Shown here: in pieces, positions 9,707 through 19,086 of the stretch
Position numbering within the stretch: the first letter of the stretch is position 1
How the letters are laid out: each line of letters opens with the position of its first letter
NCBI GenBank assembly: GCA_005223375.1
Contig: RXOD01003871.1
Coordinates: 1 to 41,726, forward strand
Origin: Amoebophrya sp. AT5.2
Taxonomy: Eukaryota > Sar > Dinophyceae > Syndiniales > Amoebophryaceae
Reading direction: 5' to 3'
Length of the DNA: 41,726 bases
The notes under the pieces: model-generated
Databases searched by the model: none
What the model was told of the DNA's origin: nothing
Seen by the model: only the letters and a program-made list of their open reading frames with translations
Made by a program: the position numbers and the translations under genes

Positions 9707-10913
9707 GGAACCACTAGCAGGCCGCGTCGTGAAATGCAAAAACGAACTTCTGCAAGAGGTGAACGCCACGCGTGAGGAGGAGGACCACGAAATTAATATT
9801 TTTTTATAGGATGATCAACATGTTGATCATGAACATGATGAAGTACTAACTTGATGTGAGCAGAAGTAGAGGAACCGTTCCGAACGCTCGTCACCGAGCT
9901 TGAACACCAGCTCCTAGGAATGCCTCTTCTACTCGGGGAAAAAAAATCTAATTAATATCAGACACAAAAACAAAATTGTGCAAGTCCAAGAGCCGCTGCG
10001 TCGAGGTAGCCAGGCACGAGGAAGAGGAAGTGATTCTGGAAGATCACGGACTTGCCCTTGCCGTACCCAGTTGCACGTGGACGTGCGTCTTCGACTTCAG
10101 CTGCATAAGTTTGGCACGTCCATCAAGTGCAGTGAGCCACATAGTCATGAACACCAGCACGATTAAAACCATTTGCAATGACAGAACGGGAAGCCCCGCG
10201 TTTTTTAGGAATGCTCTCGCGGGTACTCGGGTAATTATGCTAGAGACTGAATTCCGCTTTTATATCTTCACAACGACAAGCAATCGAGGAGATTCAGTCG
10301 AACAAGAAGACACCATATCCATGCTCTGTGCTGGTTCTCGCTAGCCAATAAAAATTAGACCGAATAGAAATAGTAATTGAAATTGTTGCCGTGAAGTGGC
10401 TACCGGTGCAGATTCGATGTTGAAAATACATCGCACCACGAACCAACTTGCACATTTGCAGAAGGTGGGTTAACAGCCTCCTCTCTCATGCTACATTTGA
10501 GAAACGAACTAAGTTACTTAAACAGACACTTACACAACTGGCGGATCGGTGTCAGCGCCCATGCATGCATCCATATTATCTGCTTTCGTCCACCGGCGAG
10601 ATCAGCAGAGTCATTCTCCGAAAACAATTTTTTTTTCCCATCTGTGCTGGCGCTACTTGCCCAGTATTCCATCAACCTGAGCTTGGTAATATGTGGTGTT
10701 CAGAGTCTGCGCAGGATTTCCCGGCGGAATGGTCAGTGACGACAATGCGACGATCGATCATGGATGCAAGCACGCATCGAATTTCGAGTTTTCGTGAAAT
10801 AAACGATAGAACGAGAAGGTGTTGATGCATGATCATTCGGCCTCCGAATCCGCCCTCCAAGTACTCTGCCACCAGTTCGTTTCTACTCCCACAAGAACGA
10901 CCAGTTCCGACTC
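9707..10913. other. Intergenic spacer, 1.2 kb, possibly holding a small first exon of the next gene
   Basis: The spacer contains the 20-bp palindrome at 9811-9830 and AT-rich stretches. Open frames at 9976-10344 and 10448-10825 have no protein-like character. Two short ATG-led segments could be first exons of the next gene, because each ends in phase 0 before a GT: 10417-10464 (donor GTGGGT) and 10825-10860 (donor GTACTC). Both would join the acceptor ending at 10934. Neither ATG has A or G at -3, so both are weak. Confidence 0.4.
9811..9830. repeat. Perfect 20-bp palindrome downstream of a gene
   Basis: The half-site ATGATCAACA at 9811-9820 is followed directly by its exact reverse complement at 9821-9830, 105 bases after the stop at 9706. 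It could be an RNA hairpin in the 3' UTR or a dimeric protein-binding site. Confidence 0.9.
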
Positions 10914-11837
10914 ATGACTACCCCTGTGTTTCAGGACAGCCGGTTGCTCCACCGGTTGTCGCGCACTCTCAACCTGGATCCGACCAAGGGACTCGGGAAG
11001 CAAACCGTGCGGGGCTCCGGAGGTTACCTCGGCGAGTCGTTCGAGTCTTCCGACGATGAGGGCACGTGTCCCCGCTCCGGGCCGGTTTACGAGACCCGCG
11101 CTCGGTACGACTCGCTTGCGCAGACCCTCCGCGCGCGTCAGAGCAAGCGGAAAATCGACATTGAGCACGTCTGGAGCGGAAAGCATGTCGGCGGCGCGGG
11201 CGGTACAACAACGGGAGGAGGGAGTACCACAACTTCTGGAGGAGGTGGAAGCGGCTCCAGGTGGGATGCGCTGCCGCAGATCAAGTTTTCCCGTGAAGAC
11301 TCCTGCGAGGAGAGTAGTTCCTTTTCCGGTCTGATGCTAAGCAAGCGGTCCGAGGCCTTGGTGCACGCGATCGAGACACAGAGCCCGATCTGCTCGACGA
11401 CTGCGGAGGCGATGGGCCTGTTGTTTCCGCCAAAGACCTGTCCCACTCCTCCGGATGAACAAGTTTGCCCCGCTGAAGGTGGGAACCACCACGACGCGGC
11501 GAAGACCACGAGGACCCCTACTACGCTAAGAACACCAGCGGGCGCGCGTTCTTCTGTAGATTTTGCGATTTCCTTCACCGGCTGCAACGACTTTGGCGGC
11601 GTAGAGCGCGGGACCACCTTCGCGCCGGAGGCGATCGAGGGATCGATCGTCGTTCCGCTTGACGAATACATGAGCGCCGACGACACAGTGCAAGCGGATG
11701 CGCGCTGTTCCGACGGGTACGACTACGGGACGCGCGGCGAAACGTTTCTGGTCACGGACGAGGAGCGATTTGATCGCGTCGACGTTAACAAGGAGGGGGG
11801 TAGAGCCGGTCCTTTCTCACCGGTATACGAAATCTAA
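10914..11837 (+). CDS. Unknown Ser/Gly-rich protein
   Basis: The frame gives 307 residues from the ATG at 10914 to TAA at 11835-11837. The N-terminal part is polar and basic (LLHRLSRTLNLDP), followed by an acidic Ser patch (FESSDDEG), a basic helix-like stretch (LAQTLRARQSKRKIDIEHVW) and a Gly/Thr/Ser linker. The C-terminal half contains spaced Cys residues. No signal peptide or known domain is seen. The start is uncertain: the ATG has C at -3, unlike neighbouring starts, and the sequence just after it (CTGTGTTTCAG, ending at 10934) looks like a splice acceptor. The true N-terminus could therefore come from an upstream exon or a trans-spliced leader, with coding from D8 onward. The next gene starts just 53 bases after this stop. 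Confidence 0.6.
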   Translation: MTTPVFQDSRLLHRLSRTLNLDPTKGLGKQTVRGSGGYLGESFESSDDEGTCPRSGPVYETRARYDSLAQTLRARQSKRKIDIEHVWSGKHVGGAGGTTTGGGSTTTSGGGGSGSRWDALPQIKFSREDSCEESSSFSGLMLSKRSEALVHAIETQSPICSTTAEAMGLLFPPKTCPTPPDEQVCPAEGGNHHDAAKTTRTPTTLRTPAGARSSVDFAISFTGCNDFGGVERGTTFAPEAIEGSIVVPLDEYMSADDTVQADARCSDGYDYGTRGETFLVTDEERFDRVDVNKEGGRAGPFSPVYEI

Positions 11838-11890
11838 CTATAATAGGACACTGCGCCGGGGTCCGGTCGGGGTCTGGCATCTGAATAGCC

Positions 11891-14800
11891 ATGCTCCCCT
11901 CGTCTTTATTCTGTCCAGCTGCCCTCTGCCTTGTGCTACTCTCATGGGTACGTCTTCCCTTTGCTCTTTACTTAGCGAAATGGTTCGGATCCGCAGGCGG
12001 ACCTATTGGCGGAAGCGCCGCAAGCGGGTTTCAATTTCATAAAAATAAGTAAACACCTCCCACACCCTGACTCCGTAGGTGGGAATGGGAAAATACTGGC
12101 GTGGCTGTAGAAGTTTTAGAGTAGTGTACAGAATAAATTCATTGGATTGTCGTCTACCTCTCCAAGCAGGAATTGTTCGCGGTTGAATTCCAGAGACGAA
12201 GTGAATCGCAGTCGGTGGGGCAGCGCGCACATCAATACGAAACGGAGCAATTACGAGCAGCGCGCAAGGAGCCGTGGGAGTCCGTGGGCGAGGTTGACGA
12301 CCACGTGCACGACCAAGCGGAGTCACGACCGTCGTCCGGTATCGGAGGTGAAGACGACCCCTTCTTCGAGGAGCAAACTGGCCGGCGATTCGAGGGTCGC
12401 CGCCTGGAAATCGTTGTCGGCAAAAAGCGGTTCGTCGTTCCCGCCGGGCCACTGTGCCGGTGCAGCTACTTCTTTCCGTGCCACTTCAACTTCCTGGAAG
12501 CGAGCGGCGCGGACGCTGCCGGACGAGCCTGGTCTGTGAACCTGAGCGCATTGCTCCCCGAGGAGACCCACGAGCACTTCGAGTTGCTGCTCAAATTCGT
12601 GCTGGAGACGGACACAATGGAGCCGGGAAGCGGACGCATCGCGGGCTGGTTTCGGAGGAACATTCTCTCTGACATTCCGCGAGAAAAGGTGTGCGAGGAA
12701 CTGCAGAAGTGGCGAAAGAGGAGGCAAGAAGCAGCGTCAACCGTGGGCGGCTGTGGAGGAAGTGGTGGAAAAGGAATAAACGCGTTCGACCCACCGGGGC
12801 GAGCATCGATGAATACCACGGCCGCGGAGGATATGAATCTCATCCGATCGAACCAGAGCAAGCGCAGTAAACAATGCGAGAAGAAAAAGCAGTACTCCGC
12901 CCCGCCTGTGGACGAGACCGAGTTTTCGCTATTCCGGCGCGACAACTTGCGGAGCATCATTCCTTTGCTGAAAATCGCGGAGGCACTGCAGATGGATTTG
13001 TTTTCTCGCCTGGCCGTTGCCGTGGTTCTTTCGGCGCACTATCCCACGATTTTCATCAAAGAACTGCTGATGGATTTTACTGCGGAGACCCGCGACGTCG
13101 CAGAGGACGCGTGCCTGTACTTTCTCGCCCGCAACTTCCAGCAAGCGCTCGACTGCCCGCAGTTTCTGCCCGTTTTGCAGGACCCGTGGCGGTTTCACCC
13201 CCTGTGGATGGCCCGGCTGCTGCTGAGCGACCTGCTTGTCGTCGCCGACGAGGACGTGATCGTGGAACTTCTCGTCGCGTACGGCAAGCGCGTTGGCAAC
13301 CCGAGGCTTGGGGGGGATGAGGAAGTGGAAGTGGATGGAAAAAAAGTGGTGTGGTACGAAGACCCAACAAGCAAAAGTGCCTGGGACTTCCTAAGCGCAG
13401 ATGTCGCTAGCAACGTGTGGCCCCTGGGGCCCTTGTTCCTCCTCGCGCGGCGGCCATTCTCGGACAGATTGCGGAAGAGCCGTCACGGACAGAGCCTTAT
13501 GTGGACGAGACAGCCCTCCTGGCGTCTATTCGAAGAAATTGACACCTTCCTCCGAACGGGCTTGCAGAAGCAGATGCAGCCTAGTTCTGATGATGAGAAA
13601 AAGAACTTATGCGCAGACGCACGGGAAGCGAAACTACTCGACGACTCCTTCGGGACAGGGGACCCCGATCACTGGCGTTGTCTGAACCCGATCGACGTCG
13701 ATCCGTTTATTGCTGGAATTCTTGCACCAGCCTTGCACGGAGATGTGGAGGTGTCGTTTCCCGCGTTCCTGCGCGATTGTTGCGTTCAGCAGTCCGCTTT
13801 ACCTTTCAGGACAGATAACTCGACGCTCGACGATAATATCGAGAATATTTTTCCTGATCCTGCTGTTCTTCAAGAAGAAACGTCCTCCTGCTGCAGCTTC
13901 ACCGTGCGCTTCAAAACGGCAGATCTCTTCGCACAGCAGTATCGGCAGCGCAACTACCTCTCGGGCCTCCAGCCGTGGACGCGTAAATTTAAGTGGGGCC
14001 AGCTCAAGAATGAGGGAAACCTCGCACTCAGTTGCGTCCCGGCGGGGCGCTACTGCGGTTTGGCGCCGCAGGACGACCGCTTCTCGGATAAATACGTGAC
14101 GTGTGACTCGCGAGAACATCGCGCCCATCAGAACTTCGGAGACGTTCATTGGGGGATGCTTTTGTCTCCTTGGGGGGACAATCTGGGATGGCAGTCTGGC
14201 GAGCCGGGGCGCATCGATGTCACGTGGAGCGATGAAACACAACTTGAGATCACCGAATTTCCTTGGCGCGACTTGGTTGGCCTGCGAGCGATACAACATG
14301 CGCATTTTGCGCGCCTGTTTGCCGGACCGGGGTCGCTGTTCAATCAAACAATTCGGTCCGCCCTCGACGTGCCGACGGCGTTGGAGAAAAACCGGAAGCA
14401 GGGGGAAAGTTACGGACGATACAACGGAAGTGAGGTCAGACCGCCTCGTCACAGTTGCTACGGCGGTGTCGACGACCCAGAGGCGGAAACCAGGCATGAA
14501 AACTTGTATCCCGGGAGCCACTGCTTCGACCTGGAGCAGCGTTGGCCCGACTTCGATTCGCATGAGTTCAACAATTTCATGCGAACTCGTAACAAGAGCC
14601 GCTTGCGGCTTTGCGACAAGGCGGCGCTGGCGCAGCGACGTGTGCGGGAGGCCCGTCGTGAAACTCGTGCCGCGCGCCGCTTCGCGCAGCTGGCACTGGA
14701 CCCGATTCAGCGTGAAGATGTCGAGGGCTTTCTGGTTTGGCCCGACCGACCAGCGCCAGGTTTCGGGGATGGGGAAGATGCGGATAGTTACCAAAATCGA

Positions 14801-16780
14801 TTGCGCCGCTACATGAGCAGAGAAGGCCCGGGGCATCAATGGATATTGCACTCGGTGCGGTACGGCAGGCGCACGCTAATCTTGGACGGCACCATGGACG
14901 ATGCGCAGGGGTGCTGGTCGGTCCGAGACATGCAGCAGTGCATGTCAGCAGCAGGGGAAGTGAAGATTGAGTACGGCGTCCGCTCTGTAGCGCTCCCAAA
15001 TTTCTTCTGTCCGCTTTCGGTACGGCTGCGCTCAGTGTGCCTGGCGGGAGAGCCGCAAAAAGTCGAGGAGATACTGGAACGCGGGCAACAGCTGCTTAAT
15101 CGGGTGGTGTATGCGCGGACGCACGACCTGATCGTCCATAGCGACGAGCACCACGAGGTTTACGCCGACGCAGAATTCAGAAGGCAAAGGTGCGATTGGA
15201 TACTGCGCGACGACCCCATTCCTGCTGGCTTTCTGTGGCGACTGCTCCTTTCGATCACGACGGCCCACCTAGATGAGCAAGGCACTCGCTTCACCTACGA
15301 AAGCACCAAAGACGTGTTGGAGGAATGCTTCTGTCTTCAATTACAACAACATCAGCAGAGCACATCAACGGCGGGAAGCAAGAAGAACGCAGCAGCAGAT
15401 GATTCTTTGTTGCGCTTGGAAAAGCTGGTGCTGTGCGGCGAGCGGCTTCTGCTCTCAGACGCGGAGAAGCGTGCGAGCGAGTTGGAGAAGCGTTACCGTG
15501 ACAGATCGTTGCAGGAGACCCCAGCCCGTTTCCGCCTCCCGGCTTCGACACACACGCTCGCCCGAGTGTTCCAGGGTAAGGAGAAGATTCTGGATACGTA
15601 CTCGTACAGGAGATTGGAGACCGTGAAGCACTTCCTCGCGAAAACAGTGCTTGTGCCGACAGCCGCGCCCGGAGCAGCAGACGCCGTTCTGAGCTTGCCG
15701 CCGGGAACAATGGTGTTTGTGGGCAATATTGCTGCCGCGTCAAAGCAACGCCTGAATGGTGCGCTCGGCGTCGTAGGCGACTTGTGCTGGGGTGGCAAAC
15801 CGGTGACGCAGCTCGGGCCCAAGGTTCTTCAAGATTCGGCCGTCGCGCGGGGCGGCGGACTGACGGCAACTTTCTGCAGCGGCGCGACGGTGAAGGACTT
15901 CCGTGAGCACAAAGAACTGCGGTACGCCGTGCGAATAGTGAATGCCCATTCATCAAAAATGCCAACAGTGGAAACGGTGCTGCTGCGACCGCAAAACCTT
16001 TTTCGTGCTAGGCCGACGATCGCAGAAAAGGCCTTCCGCGTGTTCCGGCCCGGCTTCTGCTGGGCCGCGGCCGGGCTTCCGGGAACCCGCCCGGGGCAGC
16101 TCGACAAATCCTACAACGCTTCGAGCGGGAAATTGATCGGTCCGGGACCACACTTTCACTGCATCGCCCTGGATACGGACGGCATCGCCCTCTCCTCGTA
16201 CAGGCCCGGCAAAGTGAACCCGGTTTTCTCCTTCGTCTTCGGAAAAACGGCCGACGGATTCCGTCTCTACAAGCGGGTCACCGCACTGACACAGAGTAGC
16301 TTGTTTCAACAGCAGGACGACGACGAGACAGACCGGGACCAAGAAGCTTCTGCAGATGAAAATAGTAGAGGAAGTGCTGTTGCTGTTGCAGTTGCACCAG
16401 GACTTCGGTTACAGCCGTGGGGGGCGCCGGAAAGAAGCTCGTGGTCGAGTCGGGGGCCAATCGACTTCGAGCGCGACATCCGGGGCGCGTTCGAACAGAA
16501 GTGGGCAAAAAGGGCCGCGACAGACCCGCGGACGTCCTTCGACCTTTCGAAGGTGCCAGACGAGGAGATTGATGCGTGCATAGCAAATGTCGTGGACGCA
16601 ACATTGGACTTTGTTCCACCCTTGTATGATGCAGGGGAAGGAAAGGTGCGCGCAGCCGTGCCGCTGAAGAAGCTCGTCTCCGACTCCGTCGTCGAAGATT
16701 TTTCCGGAACTAATGCAGATCCCACTGCAGAAACAGATGAGGACGAGGAGGATGTTGACGCGTCAACATCCGGCAGATGA
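11891..16780 (+). CDS. BTB-BACK domain protein of about 1,550 residues
   Basis: The main exon is 12170-16780 (1,536 residues, TGA at 16778-16780). Its frame has no ATG until about residue 150, inside the first domain, so an upstream exon is needed. The best join is 11891-11947 (donor TGG|GTACGT) to the acceptor CCAAGCAG ending at 12169, phase 0. Counting from base 12173, a BTB fold spans about residues 74-285. It runs from LEIVVGKKRFVVP to IIPLLKIAEALQMDLF and carries an insert of about 65 residues. A BACK domain follows at about 310-373 (FLARNFQQALDCPQFL ... LLLSDLLVVADEDVIVELL). BTB-BACK proteins are usually substrate adaptors for cullin-3 ubiquitin ligases; Kelch repeats are absent. A later block (about 15700-16010) matches the LNG-x2-G-x-V ... 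RY-x-V ... LRPQNL pattern seen in many protist proteins. The rest is unrecognised. The last codons overlap a 22-bp palindrome. Confidence 0.75.
11948..12169 (+). other. Predicted intron, 222 nt, GT-AG, phase 0
   Basis: Donor GTACGT at 11948; acceptor CTCTCCAAGCAG ending at 12169. It joins a 19-residue hydrophobic first exon (MLPSSLFCPAALCLVLLSW) to the BTB-BACK frame. An alternative first exon starts at the ATG at 11980, which has the better context GAAATGG and a basic peptide MVRIRRRTYWRKRRKR; it would use a weak donor GTTTCA at 12028, also in phase 0. Which one is used decides whether the protein enters the secretory pathway. Confidence 0.45.
16750..16771. repeat. Perfect 22-bp palindrome over the last codons of a gene
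   Basis: The half-site GGATGTTGACG at 16750-16760 is followed directly by its exact reverse complement at 16761-16771. It encodes part of the C-terminal DEEDVDASTSGR and ends 6 bases before the TGA. Confidence 0.9.
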
Positions 16781-17328
16781 AAACCGGAATGGTCGGTCGT
16801 CCCCCGCACGGAGGAGGCATCAATCTTTCAATTTTCGTTTGCGTAAAATCGAATTCCAGCATTAGATTCTTGCCTTGTGAAGTATGCTGCTGATACGCCG
16901 CTGCGCTCGCGATAACTCACGATAAAAAATCGAAAGCTTGGCGTGTAGTCGTCACGCACATCTAACTGCTCCCAAGTAACCGGGAGCCCGAGTGCGTCCG
17001 CAGGTCGCTGCTGAAAATATACTTTCTTATATTTATACGCACAGAGTTGTTCTTTCCGCGTTTAAATTATAATTTGTGTATCAACTCGCTCTCGCAGTCG
17101 CAGCTGCCGCTCACGCTCAGCGCAAAAATCTTCAGGGAAGAAGAAGTACAACGAGTCCGTGCGAAAATAGCAACTCCTATAGTTGTACAAGTAACTAGTC
17201 CAACTCCACGTGATTCTGATAGATGAGATTCAAATAACAAATTCACTTCCGCATCCACTTGCAGCAGCCGTTTATTTTCGGATCATATCCGAACCACTTT
17301 ACTTCGCTTCCGATTGCCTCCAAGGATC
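16781..17328. other. Intergenic spacer, 548 nt
   Basis: An AT-rich spacer with no gene seen. It must contain the 3' end of the BTB-BACK transcript and the promoter of the methyltransferase gene; no element can be assigned by eye. Confidence 0.5.
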
Positions 17329-18375
17329 ATGGCCGAGGACTTCATAGCCAAGACGAAGGAGCGCGGCGACCTGAACCAGTATTGGTTCTCCAAGAAGACG
17401 ATCGACGTCTTCGTCAGCGTGATCAGGAGTCATGTGCAAGCCGTTCCGCCACCGATCGACAGCAAGCCCCGCCACGTCGCTCTCGTGTCCTGCCCTTCCC
17501 TGTACTTCTCGCTTGACGAGGAGACGCGCAAGCACTGCATCGTGCTGGACATTGACAAGCAGTGGGAAAGTGATCCTGGGTATCAGTTAAGTATTTCAAT
17601 ACTGGTTAATAGTCTCTAGTGTTTGTTAGAACTTTTATCAAACAATCTAAATCTTACTTTGTTTTACAACGAATTGAAACTATTTTGTTTTTGGCCGCAG
17701 CTGCATTGTATCTACTTCAGCTGAGGAGCTTGACGCTCTTGAGCTGCTCAGCCGAGGAATGATTACATCAGTGGCCATTTATTTCATCGCTTCACCAGGT
17801 TCGCTTACTACGATTACAACGAGGCTCCCGAGGCACAGCTTTCCGCGCACCAGCACACGTGCTCTCTCGTTGTGATCGATCCTCCCTTTATTACGCACCA
17901 AGTCTGGAACCGGTATGCAGGGGCCGCCTGGTTCCTCGCGACGAATTTTCTCTTTCGGATAGATCAACCGAAGTTTCTCTGCACCACGGTGTTCGAGAAC
18001 CGGAAACTTATTGCGCGGTTGTTCGACAACGCACAACCGGCGATGTACAGACCGTCCATACCGAACCTAGTCTACCAGTACTGCGTGTACGTGAACTTTT
18101 CCACCGAAGGATCGCAGCTGGCGACACCGAACGCCGAGGTGTACGACGACGAAAAGTGGATGCAGGAGGCAGAGGCGATGGAAAAAAGCCAGCTCGCTGA
18201 AAAAGCGCTGGAAGAAGAGCAGAAGGGCGCTGCTTGTGGTGCAACGACGTCGAGCGGAGCTCCGAAATCGCCGCCGCTGAAAATAAACAGCGCGGGATGG
18301 AGCAAGTTTTTAGACGAGGAAGACGTGGCACCGGTTGCTCCTGGCTCGGGAGATGATAAAGTGGCAGCGGGATGA
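17329..18375 (+). CDS. EEF1AKMT1/Efm5-type protein lysine methyltransferase (N6AMT2 family); two exons
   Basis: Exon 1 is 17329-17579 and exon 2 is 17799-18375, giving 275 residues. The family transfers methyl groups from S-adenosylmethionine to a lysine of elongation factor eEF1A. Matching features, in order: LNQYWFSKKT (family: LSQFWYS), VALVSCPSLYF (family: IACVSAPSVY), LDIDKQW, FAYYDYNEAP, the catalytic-type motif DPPF at residues 111-114 (usually DPPY), and a late YQYCVYVNF. The splice G|GTATCA ... CACCAG|G, phase 2, is supported because it restores the FAYYDYN block exactly where the family has it; read-through would stop at 17619. The ATG has A at -3. The protein has a short N-terminus and a charged C-terminal extension of about 80 residues (Glu/Lys/Ala-rich, then Ser/Pro) that the roughly 214-residue human protein lacks. 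Confidence 0.88.
17580..17798 (+). other. Intron, 219 nt, GT-AG, phase 2
   Basis: Donor GTATCA at 17580; acceptor TTCACCAG ending at 17798. It is AT-rich. It contains a 10-bp inverted repeat with one mismatch (CTGAGGAGCT / AGCTGCTCAG, about 17720-17751). Confidence 0.85.
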
Positions 18376-19086
18376 AGTCAGCGATTTGCTTTCCATAAAT
18401 GATGCTCTAAATCATCTTGTATCAATCTTTCTATTTTCACGAGACAAATACCTATGAATAAGAGACCTCCGACCACCACGGACCCACACGGGGACCACGA
18501 CCAGCAACACACGGAGAGGGACTGCGGAAATATACTCAGGAGAGTTCTTGCAGGACCAGGTGGGACTTCGGTGGAACTGCTCCCTCTCACTTGCGGTCAA
18601 CCAAGGGAGGGAGAGAGAGAGATCTCTTTCGGCATATAGGGAGTCGGTATAGCTTTTATCAGCTTCACCTTCATCTGACTTGTCATCGAGTTGTAAGTAG
18701 ATGTCGGGGCCCCTAAATTCGCCGCAGACCTAATACGGCAGGCTGTAAGCACAAACGTGGCAGCGGCGGATACATCTTTCCCTGCCTCGGTGAGTTAGCG
18801 CAGCGCAGTTACCAGGTCAGTAGACTCGTAGACCATTTGTTGCTTTCAATTCCCAGGCCCAATTAACACCTACTCCTACCCCTTTGGGGGATACACTCTC
18901 ACTCTCACACACTAATTCCAAAGAAGACAATGGAGGCAGAGATGGTAGTGTAGACGTCCAGCGAGCACGCGGCGTGAGGATGATAGGAAATAGGAACTCG
19001 CTTTTGACAAAAATTAGATCGCTGGTAGGCCACTGACTTTTTTAGTTTGATTTGAGCTTGAGGTTCGAAGTGAAGGCAAGACAAAA
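18376..19086. other. Intergenic spacer, 711 nt, with dispersed repeat copy A
   Basis: It contains copy A of the dispersed repeat (18459-18615) starting about 80 bases after the methyltransferase stop. The remaining 470 bases hold no gene; the last 40 bases (T-rich, then ACAAAAATG) are probably the 5' UTR of the next gene. Confidence 0.5.
18459..18615. repeat. Dispersed intergenic repeat, copy A
   Basis: The core 18523-18615 (93 nt) matches 21174-21266 at 91 of 93 positions with no gap. The upstream 63 bases are similar but diverged and 9 bases shorter than in copy B. The core can fold: GGAGAGTTC near its start can pair with GAACTGCTCC (one bulge), and CTCCCT with AGGGAG near its end. Strand and function are unknown. 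Confidence 0.9.

Noticed and set aside
11698..12042. 114-codon + strand frame
   Set aside because: It overlaps the end of the preceding gene in another frame. Only its later sequence, read in a different frame, is useful as a possible first exon of the BTB-BACK gene.
18523..18615. Dispersed repeat core as a known snRNA or signal recognition particle RNA
   Set aside because: None of the conserved boxes of U1, U2, U4, U5, U6, SRP or RNase P RNA that I know is present in either orientation.
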